From assembly GCA_003563255.1 (NCBI GenBank), contig PWSL01000299.1, positions 1 to 5,576 on the forward strand: a DNA stretch of 5,576 nt. Reading direction: 5' to 3'. The DNA comes from Desulfonatronospira sp. (GTDB lineage: Bacteria > Desulfobacterota > Desulfovibrionia > Desulfovibrionales > Desulfonatronovibrionaceae). The position numbers and the translations under genes are program-made. Positions 1 to 5,576 of the stretch are shown here, in pieces (positions within the stretch are counted from its first letter, which is position 1; the number at the start of each line of letters is the position of its first letter). Under the pieces are notes generated by a model. That model did not search any database and was not told where the DNA came from. It saw nothing but the letters and a program-made list of their open reading frames with translations.

Positions 1-149
1 CCCATACTTTCTTCCTAAGGGAGGGGAGTTTACGCCGTGCGCGTGATCCTATCTAGAGGGGCAGGGTGTCAGTAAAAGTTACCAACATGTTTGTTTGAAA
101 TTTGTACTAAGCGCCTAATCACATCAAATTGGAGAAATCAACAATCAGT
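1..149. other. Non-coding leader upstream of glgB
   Basis: No convincing coding region covers this stretch. It holds a GTAA-AAG-TTAC inverted repeat at 72-82 inside a string (67-83) that reminds me of some insertion-sequence ends, and an 8-bp perfect palindrome AACATGTT at 84-91 that could be an operator or chance. Promoter candidates are poor: TTGTTT at 91-96 or TTGAAA at 95-100 could serve as a -35 box, but no good -10 lies at the right distance (TACTAA at 105-110 is too close and matches only partly). No hairpin with a T-tract marks the end of an upstream gene. The glgB promoter is therefore either non-sigma70-like or upstream of this window. Confidence 0.5.
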
Positions 150-2036
150 ATGTTTACAGAACAGGATATTTATCTATTCAAGCAGGGTCGACATTTTCGC
201 CTGTACCAGCACCTGGGAGCCCAGGCCGTAATGCACGGTGGAGTGCGGGGAACCTATTTCGGAGTCTGGGCACCCAATGCTGAGGCTGTTAGCGTTATCG
301 GTGATTTTAATTACTGGGACAATGAAACTCATCAGCTCAACGTCCGGGGGGACGGTTCTGGAATCTGGGAGGGTTTTATCCCGGAGGCCATGCCCGGACA
401 GAAATACAAGTACCACATCCGTTCCAGATTTCACGGATACCGGGTGGACAAGGGAGACCCCTTTGGGTTTTTCTGGGAGACCGCGCCCAGTACCGCCTCC
501 ATCATCTGGCAGATGGATTACAGCTGGGGAGATGGGGATTGGATGGACAGGCGACACGAAATAAACAGGCAGGACAAACCGCTCAGTATCTACGAAATGC
601 ACCTGGGTTCATGGGTCCGGGACCCTGGTAACCCCGAACGGCTGCTTGGATACCGGGAACTCGCGGAAAGACTTCCAGGCTATCTTCAGGATATGGGATT
701 CACCCATGTAGAATTCATGCCTGTAGCTGAACATCCCTTTTACGGATCCTGGGGGTACCAGATACTCGGGTTTTTCGCCCCAACCAGCCGCTACGGAACA
801 CCGCAGGATTTCATGTACCTGATAGATACCCTGCACCAGCACGGTATAGGTGTCATACTGGACTGGGTGCCCTCCCACTTTCCCACCGACGAAGTAGGGC
901 TGGGTTACTTCGATGGAACCCACCTCTACGAGCATATGGACCAGCGCAAGGGCTTTCATCCCGAATGGAAGAGCTATATCTTCAATTACGGTCGCAACGA
1001 AGTGGTCAACTTTCTCATCAGCAATGCCATGTTCTGGCTGGATTATTACCATATTGACGGACTGCGCCTGGATGCTGTAGCTTCTATGCTTTACCTTGAT
1101 TACGCCCGCAACCAGGGAGAATGGGAACCCAACGAATTCGGCGGCAATGAAAACCTTGACGCAATCAGTTTTCTAAAAGCCCTGAACAGCGAGGTTTACC
1201 GCTCTTATCCGGATGTACAGACCTTTGCCGAGGAATCCACTTCCTGGCCCATGGTATCCCGGCCGACATATCTGGGTGGCCTGGGATTCGGGTATAAGTG
1301 GAACATGGGCTGGATGAACGACACTCTGAGTTACATGAGCAAAGAATCAGTACACCGCAAATATCACCATAACCAGATGACCTTCAGTATCTGGTACGCC
1401 TTTACCGAAAATTTTGTTTTGCCTCTGTCCCATGATGAAGTGGTGCACCTCAAAGGCTCCCTGGTCAAGAAAATGCCCGGGGACGACTGGCAGAAGCTCG
1501 CCAACCTGCGTCTTTTGCTGGGATATATGTACGCCCATCCTGGAAAAAAACTTCTTTTCATGGGGTCTGAACTGGCCCAGTGGGTGGAATGGGACCACGA
1601 CAAAAGCCTGGACTGGCATCTTCTGCAGTTTGATAGACATCAGCAGATCCAGCAATGGCTGCGTGAAGTCAATGCTTTATACCGAAGCCGACCCCAGCTT
1701 TACGAACTGGATTTTGATCCCAGAGGTTTTTCCTGGATAGACTGCACTGATGCCGACAACAGCGTGCTGTCTTTTATCCGCATGGATAAAAACCGGACTG
1801 CTCTGGCCATGGCAGCCAACTTCACTCCTGTACCCAGGCATGAATACATACTGGGCCTGCCTGGAGCCGGGCCCTGGAAAGAAGTACTGAACAGCGACGA
1901 TTCCAGGTTCGGAGGTTCGCACCAGGTAAATCCGGATATTTATCACGCCGAGGCTGTTCCTTCCCATGGTTTTTCCCACCGCCTGCACCTGACCCTGCCC
2001 CCGCTGGGAATCATATTCCTGGAGCAGACCGCATGA
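150..2036 (+). CDS. glgB: 1,4-alpha-glucan branching enzyme (GH13, GlgB)
   Basis: Cytoplasmic glycogen branching enzyme: it cleaves an alpha-1,4 glucan chain and rejoins the piece through an alpha-1,6 bond. Numbering is from the ATG at 150 (628 aa). An N-terminal CBM48 domain (about 30-115; YFGVWAPNA at 36-44, GDFNYWD at 51-57) precedes a GH13 barrel. The barrel has region I DWVPSH (238-243), region II GLRLDAVASM with nucleophile Asp308, region III AEEST with acid/base Glu361, and region IV HDEVVH with Asp429. The C-terminal beta domain carries the family motif near NSDDSRFGGS (581-590). At 628 aa it matches the shorter bacterial form lacking the extra N1 domain of the 728-aa E. coli enzyme. 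Start: ATG 150 has GGAG at 131-134, a long 15-nt spacing; an in-frame TTG at 129 would add seven residues but has no ribosome site. It is complete and overlaps malQ by 4 nt. Confidence 0.97.
   Translation: MFTEQDIYLFKQGRHFRLYQHLGAQAVMHGGVRGTYFGVWAPNAEAVSVIGDFNYWDNETHQLNVRGDGSGIWEGFIPEAMPGQKYKYHIRSRFHGYRVDKGDPFGFFWETAPSTASIIWQMDYSWGDGDWMDRRHEINRQDKPLSIYEMHLGSWVRDPGNPERLLGYRELAERLPGYLQDMGFTHVEFMPVAEHPFYGSWGYQILGFFAPTSRYGTPQDFMYLIDTLHQHGIGVILDWVPSHFPTDEVGLGYFDGTHLYEHMDQRKGFHPEWKSYIFNYGRNEVVNFLISNAMFWLDYYHIDGLRLDAVASMLYLDYARNQGEWEPNEFGGNENLDAISFLKALNSEVYRSYPDVQTFAEESTSWPMVSRPTYLGGLGFGYKWNMGWMNDTLSYMSKESVHRKYHHNQMTFSIWYAFTENFVLPLSHDEVVHLKGSLVKKMPGDDWQKLANLRLLLGYMYAHPGKKLLFMGSELAQWVEWDHDKSLDWHLLQFDRHQQIQQWLREVNALYRSRPQLYELDFDPRGFSWIDCTDADNSVLSFIRMDKNRTALAMAANFTPVPRHEYILGLPGAGPWKEVLNSDDSRFGGSHQVNPDIYHAEAVPSHGFSHRLHLTLPPLGIIFLEQTA
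2021..2036 (+). promoter_or_regulatory. malQ ribosome binding site and ATGA coupling junction
   Basis: GGAG at 2021-2024 lies 8 nt before the malQ ATG (2033-2035), inside the last codons of glgB. The glgB stop TGA (2034-2036) overlaps that ATG as ATGA, the classic arrangement for translational coupling, so both enzymes are probably made in linked amounts from one mRNA. Confidence 0.85.
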
Positions 2037-3571
2037 AAAGACTAAGCGGAATACTACTGCATATCTCTTCGCTTCAAGGTCCTTACGGGGTGGGAGATCT
2101 GGGCCCTGGAGCCTACAGGTTTGTGGATTTTCTAGCCGACAGCAGGCAGAAAATGTGGCAGATCCTGCCCCTGAATCCAACAACTCCAGGTACCGGTAAT
2201 TCACCCTATTCCAGCTACAGTGCCTTTGCCGGCAACACCCTTTTTATCGATCCGGAGAATCTCAGAGATAGAGGTCTTATAGATCCCGACGATATAAACA
2301 ACTTGCCCGCTTTTCCAGAACATCGCACTGACTACGACCAGGCCGGAGAGTTCAAAACCGGACTGTTACACAAGGCCTTTGAGCGCAGCAGACATAACCT
2401 GACAAATGGATCCAGATTTGAGCTTTTCTGCCGCAACCATGCTTTCTGGCTGGATGATTTTGCCCTTTTTATTTCCCTGAAAAATTATTTCAACGGCGCT
2501 CCCTGGTTTAAATGGCCGACACAAATTAAGCATCGCCGACCGGAAGCCATGGAAGAGTTCCGTAAATCACTTTCTGATAATATTCAGAGGGAAAAGTTCT
2601 TTCAGTATCTTTTTTTCAGCCAGTGGCAGAAACTTAAAACCTACGCAAACAACAGGAATATCATTATTTTTGGAGATCTGCCCATATATGTCAGTCGTGA
2701 CAGCTGTGATGTCTGGTCCAATCCGCAGCTGTTTCTTCTGGACCAGGATAAAAACCCCACTTATGTGGCAGGAGCACCTCCGGATTATTTCAGTGAAACA
2801 GGTCAGCTATGGGGAAATCCCATTTACGACTGGAATCAATGCCGCCTGGAAAATTACCAGTGGTGGATCAAGCGCATACAACAGAACCTGGTAATGTTCG
2901 ATTTTTTGAGATTTGATCATTTCCGGGGATTTGCATCCTACTGGAGTATACCGGCCGGATCCAGGACAGCAAAAGAAGGAAAATGGGAGACAGGTCCCGG
3001 GGATCACTTCTGGTCCGCCCTGACCAGTGAGATATCTCCGGCCCACTTTGTAGCTGAAGATCTGGGCTATATCACCCCTGATGTGCTGGAATTACGGGAT
3101 AGATACGGTCTGCCGGGAATGAAGATCCTGCAGTTCGCCTTCGGCAGCGACATGCCTACCAATCCTTATATTCCGCACAATCATGTCCCCAACTGCGTTG
3201 TCTATCCCGGCACCCATGACAACAACACCGTCAGAGGCTGGTTTGACAGCGAACTGGATGCTGAGGCCTTAACCAGGCTGAAGGAATATACCGGGCGGGA
3301 CCTTCATTCACAAAACATCGCCCGGGAGATGATCCGCATGGCCATGTCTTCAACAGCCTGTTACTGTGTGCTGCCGATGCAGGATATTCTGGGCCTGGAC
3401 GGACGTTTTCGCATGAACACTCCGGCCGTTGCCAGGGGCAACTGGGAATGGAGGTTAAAAAATGGAGAAATTAACATTGAAATCAAAGATTTTTTGCTCT
3501 ACTTTACAAATCTCTACGGAAGAGATAAACACGAAGCTGATGTAGCTGATTCAACATCCCGGGATCAATAA
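2033..3571 (+). CDS. malQ: 4-alpha-glucanotransferase (GH77, amylomaltase / MalQ)
   Basis: Cytoplasmic amylomaltase that transfers alpha-1,4-glucan segments between maltodextrins, releasing glucose and lengthening chains; it works beside GlgB in glycogen or maltodextrin turnover. The 512-aa length is normal for the compact GH77 type. Visible family motifs: RLSGILLHISSL (3-14) and GVGDLGPGAY (19-28) at the N-terminus; PYSSYSAFAGN (58-68) near the substrate site; GDLPIYV (214-220); the 250s-loop motif APPDYFSETGQLWGNPIYDW (248-267); FLRFDHFRGF with nucleophile Asp295; AEDLG with acid/base Glu342; and GTHDNNT with stabilising Asp396. The C-terminus has RMNTPAVARGNWEWR (460-474). No catalytic residue is missing. 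The start is fixed by the GGAG site and ATGA overlap with glgB. The stop TAA is followed in frame by GCT-TGA-TAA, giving backup stops. The last 15 or so residues are charged and look non-conserved. Confidence 0.97.
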   Translation: MKRLSGILLHISSLQGPYGVGDLGPGAYRFVDFLADSRQKMWQILPLNPTTPGTGNSPYSSYSAFAGNTLFIDPENLRDRGLIDPDDINNLPAFPEHRTDYDQAGEFKTGLLHKAFERSRHNLTNGSRFELFCRNHAFWLDDFALFISLKNYFNGAPWFKWPTQIKHRRPEAMEEFRKSLSDNIQREKFFQYLFFSQWQKLKTYANNRNIIIFGDLPIYVSRDSCDVWSNPQLFLLDQDKNPTYVAGAPPDYFSETGQLWGNPIYDWNQCRLENYQWWIKRIQQNLVMFDFLRFDHFRGFASYWSIPAGSRTAKEGKWETGPGDHFWSALTSEISPAHFVAEDLGYITPDVLELRDRYGLPGMKILQFAFGSDMPTNPYIPHNHVPNCVVYPGTHDNNTVRGWFDSELDAEALTRLKEYTGRDLHSQNIAREMIRMAMSSTACYCVLPMQDILGLDGRFRMNTPAVARGNWEWRLKNGEINIEIKDFLLYFTNLYGRDKHEADVADSTSRDQ

Positions 3572-3583
3572 GCTTGATAAACA

Positions 3584-3591
3584 GAGGGGGG
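3584..3591 (+). promoter_or_regulatory. Strong ribosome binding site for the LapA-like gene
   Basis: The purine run GAGGGGGG ends 8 nt before the ATG at 3600 within a gap of only 28 nt after malQ. The gap has no room for a separate terminator and promoter, which supports a shared transcript with glgB-malQ. The site looks stronger than the one for glgB. Confidence 0.75.
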
Positions 3592-3599
3592 AAATAAAA

Positions 3600-4637
3600 A
3601 TGAACGTATTGAGATTAATATTTTTGTTGCTGGTTTTTGGCGCTGTCATGCTGGGCCTGAGTCAAAACACCGAAACCCTTGGGCTCAAGTCCCCTCTGGA
3701 GCTTGACTTGTGGATCTGGCACCTCAAATCCCCTGAAATGGCCATGTACGTCTTTATATTCCTCTGTTTTATTCTGGGCGTCATTTTTGGAGTGATTACC
3801 TTTTTTCCAGCCAATAAAGAAGTCAGACAGCAATTGAAAATAATGCGTAATAAACTCAGGCTGGTTCAGGAAGATTTCAGGACCGCCGAACTGGAACGTG
3901 CCAGGGAGATAATGAAGCGTCAGGAAAAGGTCGCTCCTGAAGAGGAGGCCTTCAGGGAGGAGGTTGTCAGCAAAGCCTCATTCCGGGCCTGGGGCAAGGC
4001 AGCCATGGCAGGCTGTGTATTGCTGTTCGTGATTCTTGTTGCACTCTACTACTATGGACACACCGAGTTTGAAAAAGTTCATGAACAGGCTGCCCAGTCA
4101 GAAGAAAATATCACCAGGATGATTGAGGATACCAGGAGCAGTCATGAAACTCTGGACCAGGACTTCAGGGCCGCGGATGATAAGCTTGAACAACTGGACC
4201 AGGACTTCAGGACCGCGGATACCAAGCTGAACGAACTCAGCCGGGACTTCAGGGTGGCGGCCGATAAACTGGAAACCCTGGACCAGGACTTCAGGGTGGC
4301 TGAAACAAAACTGGAAACCCTGGACCAGGACTTCAGGGTGGCTGAAACAAAACTGGACGAACTGGCCCGGGATTTCAGAGAAGAGACCGCTGAACTGCGG
4401 GAAACCACTGGCAGCATGCAGGAGATGCTCGATAAGCACTCCAGCGAAATCAGTGAATTGCAGCTTATCCCGGAGGAGACCAGAGAGTTTTTGACAATAA
4501 TGCAGCTGGAGCAGTATCTTCAGACCCTGGAATACCTGGAAAAAAGTGCTGATACCGAAGCAGGCAGGCAGCTTCTACAGGAGGCCGCCGATAATATCAG
4601 GGAAGCCCTGCAGCACTACCGGGACAGTTCAGATTAA
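3600..4637 (+). CDS. LapA-domain (DUF1049-like) membrane protein with periplasmic coiled-coil repeats
   Basis: 345-aa inner-membrane protein of unknown role. Residues 3-20 and 48-69 are hydrophobic helices separated by SQNTETLGL and followed by a Gly-containing second helix (FILGVIFGV), the pattern of LapA-domain proteins. Residues 71-133 form a charged helical linker, basic next to both flanking helices (KEVRQQLKIMRNKLR at 73-87), so probably cytoplasmic. A third helix spans about 135-152. The remaining ~190 residues are acidic, predicted helical and probably periplasmic: six 14-residue repeats (183-266; consensus ETLDQDFRxAxxKL), then a further helical region up to 345 with a Pro break at 291. 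Hydrophobic residues at repeat positions 3, 7, 10 and 14 give regular heptad spacing, so an oligomeric coiled coil is expected. It is probably co-transcribed with glgB-malQ. E. coli LapA acts in LPS assembly control, but this protein is much longer and that role should not be transferred. Confidence 0.8.
   Translation: MNVLRLIFLLLVFGAVMLGLSQNTETLGLKSPLELDLWIWHLKSPEMAMYVFIFLCFILGVIFGVITFFPANKEVRQQLKIMRNKLRLVQEDFRTAELERAREIMKRQEKVAPEEEAFREEVVSKASFRAWGKAAMAGCVLLFVILVALYYYGHTEFEKVHEQAAQSEENITRMIEDTRSSHETLDQDFRAADDKLEQLDQDFRTADTKLNELSRDFRVAADKLETLDQDFRVAETKLETLDQDFRVAETKLDELARDFREETAELRETTGSMQEMLDKHSSEISELQLIPEETREFLTIMQLEQYLQTLEYLEKSADTEAGRQLLQEAADNIREALQHYRDSSD
4146..4397 (+). repeat. Six in-frame 42-nt tandem repeats encoding a coiled coil
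   Basis: Six consecutive 42-nt units start at 4146, 4188, 4230, 4272, 4314 and 4356. Each encodes 14 residues (two heptads) with the core DFR and a terminal KL (AEL in the last). The first five share CTGGACCAGGACTTCAGG or a near variant; units 3 and 6 are the most diverged (SRDFR, ARDFR). Because 42 is divisible by 3, the array also stays open in antisense frames, producing long spurious reading frames there. Confidence 0.95.
4272..4355 (+). repeat. Perfect 42-nt tandem duplication (units 4 and 5)
   Basis: Bases 4272-4313 and 4314-4355 are identical across all 42 positions, including third-codon bases, encoding ETLDQDFRVAETKL twice. The other units differ from each other at several sites, so this copy is the youngest in the array. 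Confidence 0.95.
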
Positions 4638-5419
4638 TCCTGAATCGACAGGTACTTAAGCCTTGCATTAACCGCTTCTGGATTGGGATGGATCTCTTTT
4701 ATTTTTTTTAGAATTTCACCGGCCAGACCAGATTCATTCCTTTCCAGAAGAACCTCCGCCTGAAGAATACCGGCCATAGCCAGGTAATCATTCCCGGCAT
4801 CAATACTCAAGGCTCTGGCCAGACTGATTTCAGCCTGATCCAGAAAGCCTTCCAGGTAATAAGACTTGCCCCGGGTGTAGTGAATCCTGGAACATAAATC
4901 CGCATCAATATCCCCTGAGCAATCTTTAAATTCCATTAATATTTCACGGGCTTCACGAAACTCACCCAGGCTGATGGCAACACCTGCATATTTCAATGAC
5001 GACTGTTTTTTATCTCGAACCGTGGGAGCAAGCATTATACTTGTATTCCAGGCCCGAAGACTTTCCCTGGGTTTCCCAAGCCTATAGTAGACTTCAGCTG
5101 ATCTTGAGCTGATAACCCATAATTTATCCTGGTCCTGATGGTATTCCATCTGCATGGCTTTTAATATATCCAGAGCACCGTAAAGATCCCTGAATACATC
5201 CATCCTTAAACTTAAAAGCCTGTTCCAGGCTGCATATCTTTTTGTGCCGTATTCATTTTTATCCAGGTATTCCAGGTACAGCATTCTGGCTTGGTTGAAC
5301 CGCCCTGTAGCGAAATATTTTTCAGCTTCATTAAAGACGGCATCTTCTTCCTTTTCAAGGCATCCAGAAATCAGCAACAATACCAGTCCCAAAAAAAATA
5401 TTCCAAGCAATATTTTCAT
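4634..5419 (-). CDS. TPR-repeat lipoprotein
   Basis: A 261-aa predicted lipoprotein. The N-terminus is a basic Lys followed by a hydrophobic stretch and a lipobox ISGC with Cys20 as the lipidation site. Leu at +2 rather than Asp suggests sorting to the outer membrane. The mature part is helical with TPR-like pairs (small residue, Gly, Ala spacing) at about 27-54, 100-132, 139-166, 177-208 and 211-243, for example YYRLGKPRESLRAW and YYLEGFLDQAEISLARAL. TPR lipoproteins act as assembly or docking factors in the envelope; no specific family is recognised. Start: the ATG at 5419 puts the signal peptide at residue 1, with GGGA 9 nt upstream. An in-frame GTG at 5452 would add an implausible 11-residue extension translated from a repeat element. 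The gene converges on the LapA-like gene and shares its stop tetranucleotide TTAA (4634-4637). Confidence 0.85.
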   Translation of the reverse strand: MKILLGIFFLGLVLLLISGCLEKEEDAVFNEAEKYFATGRFNQARMLYLEYLDKNEYGTKRYAAWNRLLSLRMDVFRDLYGALDILKAMQMEYHQDQDKLWVISSRSAEVYYRLGKPRESLRAWNTSIMLAPTVRDKKQSSLKYAGVAISLGEFREAREILMEFKDCSGDIDADLCSRIHYTRGKSYYLEGFLDQAEISLARALSIDAGNDYLAMAGILQAEVLLERNESGLAGEILKKIKEIHPNPEAVNARLKYLSIQD

Positions 5420-5438
5420 ATCAAAGCTTCCCAGGCCT

Positions 5439-5450
5439 GGGGACTGTCCC
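5439..5450. repeat. REP-like palindrome, copy 1
   Basis: GGGGACTGTCCC is a near-perfect palindrome around a single central base. It sits 19 nt upstream of the lipoprotein start codon, and on the - strand lies just before its ribosome site, so the hairpin could affect translation of that mRNA if it is in the transcript. Same orientation as copy 2, with starts 86 nt apart. Confidence 0.7.
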
Positions 5451-5524
5451 ACGCTAAGTACTCACTATGCGGGTTCCCATAACCTTGCGTTTGACATTTT
5501 TTATTTTTGCAGGAAAGGTGTCGC

Positions 5525-5552
5525 GGGGACTGTCCCCGGGCCGGTTCCGGCC
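5525..5552. repeat. REP-like palindrome copy 2 with adjacent GC hairpin
   Basis: GGGGACTGTCCCC (5525-5537) is followed at once by GGCCGGTTCCGGCC (5539-5552), which can fold as a 5-bp stem with a GTTC loop. Neither is followed by a T-run on either strand, so this is not a typical intrinsic terminator. The paired-hairpin form fits a dispersed REP-type element. Confidence 0.65.
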
Positions 5553-5576
5553 AACCCCCTGAATGTTTACGACAGA

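Larger units (their letters stand above)
5420..5576. other. Intergenic region upstream of the TPR lipoprotein gene
   Basis: No coding region is supported here. It contains two GGGGACTGTCCC palindromes, a GC-rich hairpin, and an AT-rich run at 5497-5508. A perfect TTGACA at 5491-5496 reads on the + strand, but no -10-like hexamer lies 16-18 nt downstream (the bases there are GAAAGGTG-like), so I do not call a promoter. On the - strand, CATAGT at 5464-5469 resembles a -10 box, but the expected -35 position is poor. The lipoprotein promoter should be here but cannot be placed. Confidence 0.5.

Noticed and set aside
609..1052. Antisense reading frame of 147 aa inside glgB
   Set aside because: It is opposite the conserved GH13 barrel, with no domain or ribosome-site support.
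1677..2204. Antisense reading frame of 175 aa over the glgB-malQ junction
   Set aside because: It lies wholly opposite two unmistakable enzyme genes, shows no recognisable domain, and is expected by chance in this codon usage.
4146..4397. CRISPR array
   Set aside because: The 42-nt units are contiguous with no unique spacers and lie in frame inside a coding sequence.
4098..4439. Two long antisense reading frames (113 and 91 aa) across the repeat array
   Set aside because: They come from the 42-nt periodicity: any frame open in one unit stays open in all. They have no ribosome site and only mirror the sense repeats.
5291..5482. Small + strand reading frame (63 aa) opposite the lipoprotein signal peptide
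   Set aside because: It overlaps the lipoprotein N-terminus in antisense and runs into the REP-like repeat; it has no ribosome site or recognisable sequence.
5491..5496. Perfect TTGACA as a + strand promoter
   Set aside because: No -10-like hexamer occurs at 16-18 nt spacing and no gene starts downstream within the window.
5525..5552. Intrinsic terminator
   Set aside because: The hairpins are GC-rich but no T-tract follows on either strand; a REP-like repeat explains them better.

Overview
The window looks like a chromosomal stretch of a Gram-negative bacterium. It carries a lipoprotein gene with a clear lipobox, a LapA-type inner-membrane domain, and short GGGGAC-N-GTCCCC palindromes of the kind scattered through many deltaproteobacterial (Desulfobacterota) genomes. 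A sulfate reducer related to the Desulfovibrionales is my best guess. It rests on gene style and repeat type only, not on a marker gene.

Layout: positions 1-149 are a non-coding leader with a possible decayed mobile-element end and no convincing promoter. Three genes follow on the + strand, packed tightly enough to be one operon: a glycogen branching enzyme (glgB, 150-2036), a 4-alpha-glucanotransferase (malQ, 2033-3571, sharing ATGA with glgB) and, 28 bases later, a three-helix membrane protein (3600-4637). The third protein begins with a LapA-like (DUF1049-like) pair of membrane helices and ends in a long predicted periplasmic coiled coil built from six 14-residue repeats. On the - strand, converging and sharing the TTAA stop tetranucleotide, lies a TPR-repeat lipoprotein gene (4634-5419). 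The right end (5420-5576) is intergenic and holds two copies of the GGGGACTGTCCC palindrome.

Function: GlgB makes alpha-1,6 branches in glycogen and MalQ disproportionates linear maltodextrins, so the first two genes form a glycogen/maltodextrin remodelling pair. The third and fourth genes are envelope proteins with no evident enzymatic role. Their link to glycogen is positional only. The least ordinary item is the LapA-like protein with its repeat-built coiled coil. Two of its repeat units are identical over 42 nt, which suggests recent in-frame expansion. I see no CRISPR array, tRNA, rRNA or intact mobile element, and no clear candidate for a wholly new multi-gene system.
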